From Sporothrix humicola (lineage: Eukaryota; Ascomycota; Sordariomycetes; Ophiostomatales; Ophiostomataceae): 64,000 nt of DNA. The stretch covers positions 277,588 to 341,587 of the forward strand of contig WNYE01000045.1 of assembly GCA_021396245.1 (NCBI GenBank). Reading direction: 5' to 3'. The notes under the pieces were generated by a model. It was not told where the DNA came from. It was given only the letters and a program-made list of their open reading frames with translations, and ran no database searches. Of the stretch, positions 1 through 10,673 are shown in pieces. Both the position numbers and the translations under genes were made by a program. Numbering within the stretch: position 1 is the stretch's first letter; every line of letters begins with the position of its first letter.

Positions 1-99
1 ACTATTTAGTTACCATAGTCATTCACTTTTTGCTCATTATCATTGTTGCTTATCAAGCAACTTGTGCATACTACTCTCTACAACATACCTTCCTTCACT

Positions 100-1570
100 A
101 TGGCCGACATTCGCCCCAAAGAGCTCCCGGGGCTCCATTTGCCACCATCCTCTGCTATAGTCAGGGTGAAGGCCATTGACTCTACTACGCGCATGTCGTG
201 CAATGCAAATGCCTTTGTCCAGCCCCCAATACCGAACCACACAGTTCTCAATTTGAAGACCATGTGCTTTCTGATTGAGCACAAACTGCAAGACGACTCT
301 CCATCAGAATTTGTGCTTTTCGACGCTGGCTCCCGCAAGGACTACTGGAATAGCTCGCCGCAGACCTGCGCTATGATTGGACAAAACCTCGTTGGCATGC
401 AGGTCGACTACGGCGTAGATGAGGTTCTGTCGTCGGCCGGCTTCAATCTCGAGAATTTGAGTAAGTTGAAGTTCCCGTATATCTCCAAGTTGTGTTATAG
501 ATGATGATGCTCACATGTTTTGTTGTTTTGTATAGAGTCGATTGTATGGAGCCACTGGCATTGGGATCATATTGGTGACGGATCACGATTTCCGTCGTCT
601 GTTGACATCGTCGTTGGTCCGGGCTTCACAGACAATTTCACACCTGGCTGGCCTGAGAACCCTGAATGCCCTGTGCTACAGAGTGATCTCGAGTACGTGT
701 ATTTTATGCTGTGGCCACACAGATAGAGCGCTCAGAACTGACTTCATTTTTAGGGGACGCCGCGTTCACGAGCCAAAGTTCGACATCCATGTCGCTGGAT
801 TTCCAGCTCATGACTACTTTGGAGATGGATCATTCTATCTCCTAGATGTACCTGGTGTAAGTTGTTGCATTTTCCGCTACTTTACTCGCCATTTGTCAGA
901 TATCAAAGTATCTCTTCAATGAGTACGACATAGTACGTCGTGTTAATGCTACTAGCACGCACTTGGCCATATTTGTGGATTGGCCCGGACCACACCTGAC
1001 ACATTTGTGCTCATGGGCGCCGACGCGTGCCACTTCGCTGGTGTTCTGCGGCCTACCTCATATCTTCCTATGCCTTCAATTATCCCAGATGGTCAGCTTG
1101 ACGCAGGATACTACCCGTGCCCATGTCCTTGCTCACTTTTTCAGGGCATCCATCCCTCTTCATCGCGAAACAATAAGAACGCTATGACTGTGGATGCAGT
1201 TGCTGGCCGGACAACTCCTTTTTACAACATCTCTTCTACACCGGGTTCTGTCTATGCGTACCCTGCCGATGCCCAAGCTAGCGTTGACAAGATCAAACTC
1301 CTCGATGCAGATCCTGGCATTTTTGTCAGTATGGCCCATGACCATGCTTTGTTCGACATACTGCCTCTCTACAACACGAATCCCGACGAAGTAATCAATG
1401 ACTGGCGAGACCGAGGCTACAAGGAAAGAACGCGCTGGGTCTTTTTGAACGAGTTGCCGCGTGACACTGCACCTGGCCAGGATATTATGGTCCGTGGCTT
1501 GAGGCGTGCAGGCAACACCGTCATGGAGTGGGACGGTGCTAAGGGATTTTTTGATATAGCGCAGCATTGA
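100..1570 (+). CDS. Metallo-beta-lactamase-fold hydrolase (lactonase-like), four exons
   Basis: I assemble this as exons 100-460, 536-692, 754-856 and 956-1570, with introns of 75, 61 and 99 bases. All junctions are GT-AG and phase-consistent, giving 411 residues. Exon 2 opens with the zinc-binding signature SHWHWDH (H-x-H-x-D-H). Across the third junction the protein reads DVPGHALGH, the second metal-ligand region, and exon 4 holds MGADACHF and a late MAHDHALF histidine motif. Together these place it with the binuclear-zinc lactonase/hydrolase branch of the superfamily (family knowledge). The substrate is not visible; a lactone or another small ester is plausible. An upstream in-frame ATG exists at 43, but 100 begins the conserved-looking MADIRP segment and has the better context. 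It has no signal peptide, so it is probably cytosolic. Its neighbour is a drug-exporter gene 465 bases downstream. Confidence 0.86.
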
Positions 1571-2035
1571 CAATAGATGACTCTTTTTAAAATACATTTC
1601 TCTTTCCCATCTTTCTTCAGACTCAGGCAGGATCTCGGGATTCAGAGAATCTGGGGAAGCGGGGATGGCATTGCCAAGCCAAAGTGTGGGCAATTAGTGT
1701 GGACAATTGGGGCATGTGGGGGCTGGCATCTCGTTTCCCCACAGTTTCGAACCACGACACGTACTGTTGACAGATGATCATTGTTTTGTTTCATGCTACG
1801 GTCCCAATGGGAGGTACGGTCCCTATGGGAGATTGATGGGAAAGATAAACGTGTGCGACGTCTAGGATTTGAACATATACATAGAGAATAAAGTCATCTA
1901 ATTTATGCTGAATAAAACCTCACGATCTCTCCATCATCAAACCCATTTCCAAAACAACACAAATTCCCACATCTATATAACACATCGCTCGCTTTTATGT
2001 TCCCATTATCTTAACAAACTGAACCTTTCCACAAG
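1571..2035. other. Intergenic: terminator/promoter space with an 18-bp tandem duplication
   Basis: No gene is seen here. Bases 1798-1815 are repeated at 1816-1833 with two mismatches (ACGGTCCCWATGGGAGRT), and each copy is nearly self-complementary around CCCATGGG-like cores. The last 150 bases are A/C-rich, as expected for the 5' leader of the following exporter gene. Confidence 0.5.
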
Positions 2036-3764
2036 ATGGGCCTTGGCATCCTCGAACCCCGATCGCCGGGGACAGCCCCCGGCACCGTTGCCCTGGAAGC
2101 CGAAGCAGCCGAACGAATTGACGCCCATGGTGATCTGCTCATGCGCGGATCTGGACGTCACAGCGACCTTGTTCTGACTCCCCAACCATCGAATGATCCA
2201 AATGACCCCTTAAACTGGCCGGCATGGAAAAAGCACACCACCATGATCATTCTGGTCATGGGCTCCTGCTTCTGCGGCAGCTGCACCGGACCGCTTCTCA
2301 ATGCAAGTCTTGCCATTCTGGCGGAAGAGCTCGACCGTTCCTTTGGTGCAATCACCCTCATCTCTGGCTACCAGCTTCTTGTTGCTGGTGCCTGTGGGCC
2401 GCTGGTCTCGGCACTCTCTCGCAAGTACGGCAAGCGTCCCATCTTCCTCTTCTCGTCCACCATGTGCCTCGTCGGCACGATCATCGGCTCGGTCAGCTCC
2501 ACGTATAGCCTCCTTGTGGCCGGCAGGACGGTGCAAGGCTTCTCGCTGGCTGCTTATGAATCTCTCGTGTTCAGCTGCGTGGGCGACTTGTTCTTTGTGC
2601 ACCAGAGGGGTGTCTGGACAATGGCCATCACGTTCACGTTGACTTGTGTGTCGAATCTCATCTCCGTCGTGGCCGGCAGCATCACATATTCCCTTGGGTG
2701 GCACTATCTGTTCCACATTCTGAATGTCTGCCTCGGGCTGCAGCTCCTTCTGCTGTTTTTCTTTGCCCCGGAGACCAGCTACATTCGCAGTCCCCCAGAC
2801 GCCGCGGTCAGCCCACCATCTATGGAAAAGACGGACGAGAAGAACGGAGCTGCCGCTGCGGAGTCCCAGACGCAACATGTCGAAGCACCCATTGCATACT
2901 CACCACCATCTGAGGCAACGATCCTGCCCAAGAAAAAGACATTCTGGCAAGAATTGGCCGTCTACAATGGTTCCTTGTCCGACGAGAATCTGTTGGGCCT
3001 CATCGCCGCGCCATTTGTGGTGTGTTTGAACCTGCTGGCTCTTTGGACGATTCTCATTACGGGTGCAGTGACGTCCTTTTATGTTGCGATTTCCTACGTC
3101 ATATCGCAGCTGTTCTCGGCGCCGCCGTATCTCCTCTCCAGTGCCGCGGTTGGCTATATGTCCCTGGGCCCTTTTGTTGGTGGAGCCCTTGGGGCTGTTC
3201 TTGTCGGTGCTGTGCTTGACCCCCTGAGTCTCTGGCTCACCAAAAAGAACGGCGGTATCTACGAGCCCGAGTTCCGCCTGGCTTTGACGCCGCTCGGACT
3301 TCTCGCCGGAGTCGGACTTTTTGGGTTCGGCGCTTTGTCTGGGTCGCAAGGAAGCGTGTATGCCGTCGCCGTCATGTGGGGCGTGATGCTTTGCGGTTGT
3401 TCTTTTGTCATAGGTACATGCCACTCTCTCACCTTCCCCCATCCCTCTTCATTCTGTCATACTAACAGTATCCCAAGGCACCTATAGCTCCTACACGATC
3501 GATGCGTTTCGGGGCATGAGCAGCGAGATATTCATTGCCAACGTCATGGTCAAAAACTTTTTGTTCTACGGATACAGCTACTTTGTCAACGACTGGACCG
3601 CCTCTGCCGGTCCCCGCGCTCCATTTTACACATTTGGCGCTATCAGTCTTGTCTTTGTGTCTACTACGGTTCTGGTTTACATGTTTGGGAAGAAGTATCG
3701 CATGTTCTGGTCTAAACATAACGTGTTGGAGAAGTGGAATATTGCAACTCATTCTGAGGTATAA
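2036..3764 (+). CDS. MFS transporter, DHA1 (drug:H+ antiporter) type
   Basis: Exons 2036-3413 and 3478-3764 flank a 64-base GT-AG intron in phase 1 and encode 554 residues. The N-terminal cytosolic stretch ends in NDPNDPLNWPAWKK, the usual lead-in to TM1 in fungal 12-TM DHA1 exporters. Loop 2-3 carries LSRKYGKRPIF, matching the MFS motif A region. A hydrophilic central loop, about residues 255-300, contains PPSMEKTDEKN and divides two six-helix halves. The C-terminus ends with GKKYRMFWSKHNVLEKW. By family, it should export small hydrophobic compounds through the plasma membrane. The exact substrate cannot be read from sequence. Proximity to the lactonase-like gene may be coincidental or a small detoxification pair. 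Confidence 0.9.
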
Positions 3765-4026
3765 GGCTGTGAGAATGATCGTTGAAACAGCGGCCTCTTA
3801 TTGGTCTTGTTTATCATTCTTTGGATCCCACCTTCTGTATTTCTGTATTTAATGATGGGCTTCCAGAACGCTATGAAGGCTCATGGACATGAATTTCCAA
3901 AGTTATTTAGTAAGAGCCTATCGGCGTGTGTATGCAGTGCAGCCTTTTTTAGATTCACTTGGTTTCATTGAGTAGTTGATTATGTCTAGCGAGAGAACTC
4001 TGATGTGCCTTTTTGTTTGTTAATTT

Positions 4027-4764
4027 AAAACATATTATTGAGGGCGCCGTCCCTCCTCAACGGCATTAGCTTTGCGGGCACGGCGCTCCTCGGCTTCGAT
4101 CAAGGCTTGCTCCTCGGGAGGGCGCCGTCCCTCCTCAACGGCATTAGCTTTGCGGGCACGGCGCTCCTCGGCTTCGATCAGGGCTTGCTCTTCGGGCGAG
4201 AAGTCGGCCAAGCGGCTACGCTTGATGCTTCAGTGATTTCGGTGGCGGCGGCCCCCGTCTCCGTCTCCGTCTTGATTGTCGAATGGTCGGGCGCCGAGGG
4301 CGACAACGATAGGCTCGTTATGGCGCCGGTAACACTCGAGCGATCGGTCTCAACGTCGGAAGCACGAAGGTGGAGGACCGCCATGGCGCCGGCAATGCTC
4401 GAGCGATCAGCCTTAACGCCGGAGGACGGAGGCCGAGGGCTCGTTATGGCGCCGGCAATACTCGAGCGATGAACCTCAAAGTAGAAGAGAAGGCCAGGTT
4501 ACGAGCCACACACTCTTTTATTTTATACCCTGTTTACCGCACCCACCCTTTTCATTTGTTTACTACATACAGCTATTTATTTATTTATTTATTTACTTAA
4601 CGTATGGCCCTGGCAAGCCAACACACACTCGTGTAAGCTAAAAAGTTTACACACATAATTCTATGGTAGTTTCTTCCCCATGAGGGTTCTGCCTAGTTAA
4701 ACGCCAATAGTCAGGATTGACTGAGAAAGGCGAATAATAATAATAATAATAAAACATATTATTG
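4027..4764 (+). mobile_element. 5'-truncated non-LTR (LINE-like) retrotransposon remnant with target-site duplication
   Basis: The 14-mer AAAACATATTATTG occurs at 4027-4040 and again at 4751-4764, bracketing about 710 bases. Immediately inside the right copy is a 3' tail of AAT/TAA triplets (about 4732-4750). Poly-A or simple-triplet tails and variable target duplications are hallmarks of target-primed integration of LINE elements (family knowledge). The left end starts abruptly in GC-rich, coding-like sequence, as a 5'-truncated copy would. No reverse-transcriptase motif is visible, so only the distal 3' part is present. A + strand reading frame stays open over 4038-4472. The opposite strand is also open through the repeated unit. 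Base composition, GC-rich then AT-rich, differs sharply from the flanks. Confidence 0.62.
4042..4197. repeat. 78-bp tandem duplication inside the LINE-like remnant
   Basis: Two head-to-tail copies, 4042-4119 and 4120-4197, are almost identical. The 78-base period is 26 codons, so the frame is kept. On the minus strand the unit reads as a charged helix-like peptide (EEQALIEAEERRARKANAVE). Downstream, three shorter degenerate copies of an ATGGCGCCGG-containing unit (spacing about 63 bases) start near 4319, 4383 and 4446. Confidence 0.8.
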
Positions 4765-5015
4765 TTAAAAAAAATTTAAGAGAAGAAAAAAAAAAATATA
4801 CAAACACTTATAACAGTCAAAATTAAGTCCTCAAAATAGATGTTCAGATAAACCAGACTTTACCTGGCGTAAGAATTAATGTAAAGGAAACCAATGAAAA
4901 ATTACACAGCATGTGGCCTTGAAAACCAGTCCTCGATTTCGATGCCCAAATTGGCGGTTTTGGTGATGAAAAAGCAGACCCACTTTTATCAGAATGGTAT
5001 CATATGATTGGCCTA

Positions 5016-5030
5016 ATATCGGCCCGACGA
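5016..5030. promoter_or_regulatory. Candidate MAL operator, site 1 (ATATCGGCCCGACGA)
   Basis: The right half CCGACGA is perfect and the left half is partial. It lies 564 bases before the alpha-glucosidase start. It matches the palindrome shared by the promoters of this locus; CGG/CCG half-sites fit a Zn2Cys6 dimer. Confidence 0.4.
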
Positions 5031-5211
5031 CATTTCCCACTCTCCGACACAGCATCGTCAGGTATCCGGCCGGAATGTCCGGCGACGACATGGCGAGAGG
5101 ACGGATGGCGATTAAATTATTCGCCTTATTTACTGACGCTTCAGCCGTCGACAAGCCCGAGATATTCTCCGCCGGCAACCCCTTTTTTTTTTTCTTTCCT
5201 CTCCTCCCATC

Positions 5212-5226
5212 TCGTCGGACCGATGA
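5212..5226. promoter_or_regulatory. Candidate MAL operator, site 2 (TCGTCGGACCGATGA)
   Basis: Left half TCGTCGG is perfect and the right half has one mismatch, with a one-base centre. It is 368 bases before the alpha-glucosidase start. Confidence 0.45.
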
Positions 5227-5294
5227 ATCATATTCAGTGTTGCTGTGAGATTGGAGAAGTTGGGGTAGGCATCGTGGGTCTCCTGTCAAAACCC

Positions 5295-5309
5295 TCGTCG
5301 GGCCGACGA
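5295..5309. promoter_or_regulatory. Candidate MAL operator, site 3 (TCGTCGGGCCGACGA)
   Basis: This is a perfect 7+1+7 palindrome, TCGTCGG-G-CCGACGA, 285 bases before the alpha-glucosidase start. It is the best match in the locus and defines the consensus. Confidence 0.55.
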
Positions 5310-5579
5310 ACGGCCAACCAAACGGCGTCGCAACCTCGTGGACCCTTAATTCTTGTCAGATGGCATTTTCTGGGAGAACTGCGGAAGAAATGACGGACAC
5401 AAAAGTCGGAGACTTCGTTTACGGAGAGTCGATGGAATCCGAGGGTGAATTGGGGTAGCTTCCAAGAAAGTTGAGAGTACTTAAGAGCTCGTGAGGTCTG
5501 GTCATTTCAACAAAACCAAGTTGAAAACAACAACAACCCATATCCCCCTACTCTACTAGCTACGCACCGACCACTCACA

Positions 5580-7409
5580 ATGGCCCTCCCTATCCGCAGC
5601 AAGACATGGTGGAAGACGGCGGTGGTGTACCAGATCTACCCGGCGTCTTTTTGCGATGCCAACGGCGACGGCATTGGCGACATCCCCGGCATTGTCAGCA
5701 AGCTGGACTACATCCAGAGCCTGGGCGCCGACGTCGTCTGGCTCAGCCCTATGTACGACTCGCCGCAGGTGGACATGGGCTACGACATTGCCGACTACGA
5801 GAGCGTGTACGCGCCGTACGGCACGCTGGCGGACATGGACACGCTGATCAAGGAGGCGCATGCCCGGGGCATGCGTGTGCTGCTGGACCTGGTGATCAAC
5901 CACACGTCGGACCAGCACGCGTGGTTCAAGGAGTCGCGGTCGTCGGTCGACAGTGCGAAGCGCGACTGGTACATTTGGCGGCAGGGCAAGATTGATCCGG
6001 TGACGGGCGAGAGGGTGCCGCCCAACAACTGGCGCAGTTTCTTTGGCGGGGGCAGCGCGTGGGAGTGGGATGAAGGCAGCCAAGAATACTACCTGCACCT
6101 CTTTGCCGCCGAGCAGCCGGATCTCAACTGGGAAAACGAGGAGACCCGCAAGGCCATCTACGCGTCGTCGATGGAGTTTTGGCTGCAGCGCGGCGTCGAC
6201 GGGTTCCGGGTGGACGTGGTCAACACGTACAGCAAGCCCGTGGGGCTGCCGGATGCGCCCGTGGTCGACGAGAAGGCGCCGTTCCAGTCGCCCGGCCCGC
6301 TGGTGTTCAACGGCCACCGCATGCACGAGTTTCTGTCGGAGATGAACTCGCAGGTGCTGGGCCCGCACCAGGCCATCACGGTCGGCGAGCTCGCCCTGAC
6401 GCCGGATCCGGAGAAAATCCTAAAGTATGTGAGCGCGGCCGCCAAGCAGCTCGACATGGTGTTCCAGTTCGACGTGGTCATGGTCGGGCACAACATGACG
6501 GACATGTTTACCAACGTCAAGGTCAAGGACTTTACGCTGCCCCAGTTCAAGACGGCCGTGGCCTCGACGCAGACGCTGATTGCCAACAACGACGCCTGGA
6601 CCACTGTCTTCCTCGAAAACCACGACCAGGCGCGGTCCGTCTCGCGCTTTGCCGACGACGCGCCCCAGTGGCGCGTGCCGAGTGCGCGTCTGCTGGCGCT
6701 CATGCAGGCCACCCTGAGCGGCACGCAGTACATTTACCAGGGCCAGGAGCTGGGTTTGGTGAATGCGCCAAAGGACAAGTACCCCCTCGCCAACTACCTG
6801 GACATTGCCAGCCGGCAGTGCATCGAGGCCATCCGCGCGCGGTTGGGTGACACGCCCGAGGGCGACGCCGCCGTCGACAGCGCGTTTGACGCGCTCGCCT
6901 ACTTGGCTAGAGATCACGCCCGCATCCCCATGCCCTGGGATCCGGCCAAGAAATACGCAGGCTTCTCCGAGGCGGTGGAGGCGGCCGGCAAGGACGTCGC
7001 CGAGCCGTGGATGAAGCCGCACCCGCTGGCCGCCGAGATCAACGTCACCTCTCAAATCAACGACCCGCAGAGTGTCCTGAGCTACTGGAAGTCCATGGTG
7101 GCCCTGCGGCGTGCCCAGCCGGACTTGCTGGTTTACAGCGACTACACTGCTCTGCGCGGTGACGACAAGGACATTATGATGTATGTCAAGGTGCCGCTCG
7201 AGAACGGCGACAAGGAGCGGGTTCTCGTGGTCCTCAACTTTACGACCAAGGAGGTGGCCGTCCCTGTGCCTGACGCGGCCGAGCTGGGCTTTGCGGCCGA
7301 CAAGACGGTCGAGTTTACTCTGCTGGCATCCACGCACGAGACCAAGTCCGCTGCTATTGGGGACGCCTTTGCTCCTCTCGAAGGCCGTGTCTACATTGTC
7401 AAGGTGTAG
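5580..7409 (+). CDS. Alpha-glucosidase, GH13 (maltase/isomaltase type)
   Basis: This intronless 609-residue protein has the full GH13 TIM-barrel layout. It opens with WWKTAVVYQIYPASFCDANGDGIGD. Conserved region I is DLVINH (D103, H108). Region II is GFRVDVVN with nucleophile D212. The acid/base is E270 in TVGEL, and the stabiliser is D349 in FLENHDQAR. The C-terminal domain, from about residue 520, is all-beta. It has no signal peptide, so it is an intracellular hydrolase acting after uptake. The residue after the nucleophile is Val213; in yeast and Bacillus relatives, Val here goes with alpha-1,6 (isomaltose) acceptance and Thr or Ala with alpha-1,4 only. A dual maltose/isomaltose specificity is therefore my inference. 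The regulator and permease genes follow on the same strand. Confidence 0.96.
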   Translation: MALPIRSKTWWKTAVVYQIYPASFCDANGDGIGDIPGIVSKLDYIQSLGADVVWLSPMYDSPQVDMGYDIADYESVYAPYGTLADMDTLIKEAHARGMRVLLDLVINHTSDQHAWFKESRSSVDSAKRDWYIWRQGKIDPVTGERVPPNNWRSFFGGGSAWEWDEGSQEYYLHLFAAEQPDLNWENEETRKAIYASSMEFWLQRGVDGFRVDVVNTYSKPVGLPDAPVVDEKAPFQSPGPLVFNGHRMHEFLSEMNSQVLGPHQAITVGELALTPDPEKILKYVSAAAKQLDMVFQFDVVMVGHNMTDMFTNVKVKDFTLPQFKTAVASTQTLIANNDAWTTVFLENHDQARSVSRFADDAPQWRVPSARLLALMQATLSGTQYIYQGQELGLVNAPKDKYPLANYLDIASRQCIEAIRARLGDTPEGDAAVDSAFDALAYLARDHARIPMPWDPAKKYAGFSEAVEAAGKDVAEPWMKPHPLAAEINVTSQINDPQSVLSYWKSMVALRRAQPDLLVYSDYTALRGDDKDIMMYVKVPLENGDKERVLVVLNFTTKEVAVPVPDAAELGFAADKTVEFTLLASTHETKSAAIGDAFAPLEGRVYIVKV

Positions 7410-7848
7410 GGAGGGGATGTGCAGGATAGATTTTGTCCAAAGTGCGTCGTACGCAGTAGATTAGAAGTCAGTTTCTTTGTTTAGATTATTATTGAAATTT
7501 TTGTTTTTGTTCTTGTGGCTGTGACGACGACTCAAATTGTGTGCTCAACAGTTGGACAGTTGGATGCTCTGATTATGGAAAAAGCGGGCTGGTCGTGGAC
7601 CGGCTCTCCCCGGAATGTAAAAACCCGCAAGCGTCGTATTATCGCCCATCTACCCCAATTCCGTGATGGATCCTTTTGTTAGTGCGCACTTTAAAGGCTT
7701 AAAGTGACGAGAATCAATAGTGCCTTGGCCTCGGCCTGCATAAAGTTTCACTGCCAGCAATGAGGGGAAGTGGATGTCGGCGTTTGCATCGGAGACAGGA
7801 CAGAACAGAATTCAGACATCTCTTCTCACAACACATCTCGACAGAAAC
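7410..7848. other. Intergenic: alpha-glucosidase terminator and regulator promoter
   Basis: I see no gene and no good copy of the MAL palindrome here. Weak CGG/CCG triplets occur around 7590-7615. The lack of the palindrome suggests the regulator gene is not controlled through it. Confidence 0.4.
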
Positions 7849-9486
7849 ATGACAACACTCGTCAGCATACACCCTCCCCGTAACACCAATCCCCGGGCGA
7901 GCGTCGCCTGTGGCAGCTGCCGCTTCCGCAAGGTCAAGTGCAGTGGGCTGCGCCCGGGCGAGGGACATGAACAGGAACGACCATCTGCCTGCACGCAATG
8001 CGCCCACCTCGGCTTGCGGTGTGCCTTTTCGCCGCCGGCGACGAAGAAAAGGAACGGGACGCGGGGGGCTCTCGTCAAACAGCTGAAGGCGGCGTCATCC
8101 AGGCCACGATACCCAGAGATACGGCCACACTCGGAGGCATCGACTTCACTATCGCCGGAGTCTGTCGACACTCCAGTGTCCACCAATTCGCCCGTCTTCG
8201 ACGGGCACTCTGCCTACCCACCCTCCTTCTTTTTGTCGCTCATCCCCGACTACGAGACGGTCGTCTACCCAATGAACCCAATTATTACAGCGGCCGAGAT
8301 ACGAGACGCCGTCGCGACCATGGACAGTTGTGACCAAGACGCCGCTCTCGTGTACTCGTTTGCGGCAATCACAATCATCTTTATCCAGACGGGCGGGAAC
8401 CACTCGCCACGGCCGAGTGACGACAGTGGCCACAGAAACGCAGCCTCATCACCGCCTGCCGTCACGTCGGACCTGATGCGTCGAGGACTCATAGCCCATC
8501 GTGCTGCGGAGACATCAGGCGACACCCTCCACGAACTCCGGGCCACAGTCAAACGCGCCATGACCTGCGTATTCCTCGAGATGAGCATGATTTCGACGCG
8601 CCTCTTTGACCGCGGCTTCGTCATGATCAGAGAAGCAATCGCCTTGCTACAGACCCTAAGGGTGGATGATACGACGTCGCCTCACGAGATTGCCCGCTGC
8701 CAGCGCCTGTATTGGGAATGTTTTCTGCACGAGCGGTACCTCTACGTTGTCTCTGGGCGACGGCCGTCGGTCCTGCCTCCGCTGAGGTCAGGTCGACCGC
8801 GGGCAGATCCTACAATCCCAGCTCATGTCGACGCCGGGTTTGGCCGGCTCATCGATTTGTTTTGCGTCATGGACGACACCTTTTTGCAATACTGGACAGA
8901 GGATACAGAGGCAGGGCAAGACGACGACCACTCGCCATTGTCTCCGCTACGGAATTGTCCACCGCCCATGACCGCCGACTGGGTCGAGCGGAAGCAGGCA
9001 GAGCTCGATGCCGAAGAAAGCCACGACACCTCGGGCATCCTGACCGAACTCCAGCACGTCGACATTTTTATTACAAGGCTATGGCTGCGCACACTTGTGT
9101 GGCAGCTCGCCCTGGCTCGCGGACTCTTGCGGTCTGCGCCCCCTCAAACCGCCCACGAGGGCTTGTCGTTACACTTCCCGGCCGACCGTCTATCGTCACA
9201 GCTCCGCGGCCTCGTTTGCCGCCTCGAGAGCGCCGCCAGCATCGCCACCCACGGCAGCGGCATCCTGACAAAACTGTTTGAGATTACCACCACCATTGCC
9301 GACGTTTTGTTGTTGGGCGAGATTGGCACGCCCGACCGGCTCGACGACTTGGTGTTTCTAGTGCGCTTTCTGTTTCGATTTGACAAGGTGAGGCCCGACG
9401 AGCGGTCCTACATTTGCGAGAAAGTGGCGGCGCTGGAGCGCAGGTACGGATACCGCGAGGGGGTGCTTGGCTGTCAGGGTAGCTGA
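7849..9486 (+). CDS. Zn2Cys6 transcription factor, candidate regulator of the MAL-type locus
   Basis: The 545-residue protein, counted from the ATG at 7849, starts with an N-terminal binuclear zinc cluster: C21-x2-C24-x6-C31-x16-C48-x2-C51-x6-C58. The third-to-fourth cysteine loop is unusually long at 16 residues. A possible earlier in-frame ATG at 7774 would add 25 residues. I prefer 7849 because it follows an ACAGAAAC leader and keeps the zinc cluster close to the N-terminus. The middle part (SPVFDGHSAYPPSFFLSLIPDYE, then about residues 170-450) has the helical, His/Arg-rich look of the fungal regulatory domain. The gene sits between the alpha-glucosidase and the alpha-glucoside permease, all on one strand. 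That is the arrangement of yeast and Aspergillus MAL loci, so control of those two genes is a strong inference. Confidence 0.9.
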   Translation: MTTLVSIHPPRNTNPRASVACGSCRFRKVKCSGLRPGEGHEQERPSACTQCAHLGLRCAFSPPATKKRNGTRGALVKQLKAASSRPRYPEIRPHSEASTSLSPESVDTPVSTNSPVFDGHSAYPPSFFLSLIPDYETVVYPMNPIITAAEIRDAVATMDSCDQDAALVYSFAAITIIFIQTGGNHSPRPSDDSGHRNAASSPPAVTSDLMRRGLIAHRAAETSGDTLHELRATVKRAMTCVFLEMSMISTRLFDRGFVMIREAIALLQTLRVDDTTSPHEIARCQRLYWECFLHERYLYVVSGRRPSVLPPLRSGRPRADPTIPAHVDAGFGRLIDLFCVMDDTFLQYWTEDTEAGQDDDHSPLSPLRNCPPPMTADWVERKQAELDAEESHDTSGILTELQHVDIFITRLWLRTLVWQLALARGLLRSAPPQTAHEGLSLHFPADRLSSQLRGLVCRLESAASIATHGSGILTKLFEITTTIADVLLLGEIGTPDRLDDLVFLVRFLFRFDKVRPDERSYICEKVAALERRYGYREGVLGCQGS

Positions 9487-9655
9487 GTGTGAACGAATTG
9501 TGAATCCACGTGTAATTCTGGTTTGTAACTCTTTGTAATATTGATATTGACGGCGACGCCATTGCACGATGATCATGAGACACAAGAGACACAAGACCAC
9601 AGTGTGCATTGACTGCCAACAGTGAGGCTGAATTGTCGTGATGGAAATGATGAAA

Positions 9656-9670
9656 TGCCCGGCCCGACGA
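9656..9670. promoter_or_regulatory. Candidate MAL operator, site 4 (TGCCCGGCCCGACGA)
   Basis: Right half CCGACGA is perfect. Together with site 5 it also forms a larger inverted repeat: CCGGCCCGAC at 9659-9668 and GTCGGGCCGG at 9697-9706. Confidence 0.42.
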
Positions 9671-9694
9671 GATGTATGACATCCTATTGGCCCA

Positions 9695-9709
9695 TTGTCG
9701 GGCCGGCAA
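9695..9709. promoter_or_regulatory. Candidate MAL operator, site 5 (TTGTCGGGCCGGCAA)
   Basis: This site is itself close to a palindrome (TTG-TCGGGCCGG-CAA). Its upstream flank, CCTATTnnnCCATTG, is shared with site 6, suggesting a duplicated regulatory module. Confidence 0.45.
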
Positions 9710-10658
9710 CTGACAAAACTTTTTCTCGGCTGGCAACGGAAAACGTTCGACGAAGGAACTAGGCGCTATGGTCACCTTGACGCTCCTGGAGAGGGGAAAT
9801 AATAGGAGAAATCAAAAGGGGCCGCCAAAACGAGACAAGAGGATGAGGAATTATGAGTAGTATTCTTCCCCTCACGACAGCGACGATGCTCACGGCCGCG
9901 CTTGCAACGGTGGCTTTCAACATTCACCTCCGCATTCTTACTCTCGCTCTCGCTCCGTCAACGACACATGGGTCAAGACGGAAGCAATCCTGGTATCCCT
10001 ACCAGGTCAAATATTCGCTGTTTTTCTGAGTGCTGTCTTTTGTTGCCTTTCACCTTTTAACTTTTAATTTTATTCAATTGTCTGGCCATGTCGGTACTCG
10101 CCATTCCCCACGGGGACACATGACCTCGTGGCAAATCTGGGGAATAGGAACAGGAACAGGATGCTATCCTTGTCAACAAAACTGCAGTGTATATCCGAAA
10201 ATGCCGGACATGGGAGGCCGTCGTCGTACCCTCTCCCCAATTTACCTTTCTGTAACGGATGAAAAATGTTGTTGACAATTTTGTCTCCTTCTCGTCTTTT
10301 AAGTCTGATTGTACTGTTACCAGTACTCGTCTTGTCCTCTTCGATGATCTATTACCCAAACGGGCAACTCACCATTTACTTATTTACCTCTTCTTCATTT
10401 TTCAGTAGCCGAATCGAGTCCTGCATTCTCGGAGACTTATCGCATATTCTCCCCGTTTTTGTCTTTTGTCTTTTGTCCTCGCGTGTCATGTGGAGAGGTT
10501 CGGGCCATGGAGTTTGTGGAGAGCCGAGCCTGCTCGTCTCCGTCTCCATATCCAGTCTAGACCGTTATTGGGGAAGTGGACAAGAAGAGCGTTAAGAAAG
10601 CGTTAAAAAGCGTCCAATTTGCATCTCCAACGTCGACTCCTGACTTCCTATTCGTCCA

Positions 10659-10673
10659 TTGTTGGGCCGACGA
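10659..10673. promoter_or_regulatory. Candidate MAL operator, site 6 (TTGTTGGGCCGACGA)
   Basis: Right half is perfect and the left half has two changes. It lies 382 bases before the permease start, with the same CCTATTnnnCCATTG flank as site 5. Confidence 0.48.

Larger units (their letters stand above)
4765..5579. other. Intergenic and alpha-glucosidase promoter
   Basis: No gene is seen. The left part is AT-rich with A and T homopolymers; the right part carries the palindromic sites listed separately. The leader before the ATG at 5580 is CAACAA-rich, typical of fungal 5' untranslated regions. Confidence 0.6.

Noticed and set aside
1850..1890. tRNA T-loop-like GTTCAAATCC on the minus strand
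   Set aside because: The flanking five-base stems do not pair and no D or anticodon arm can be drawn.
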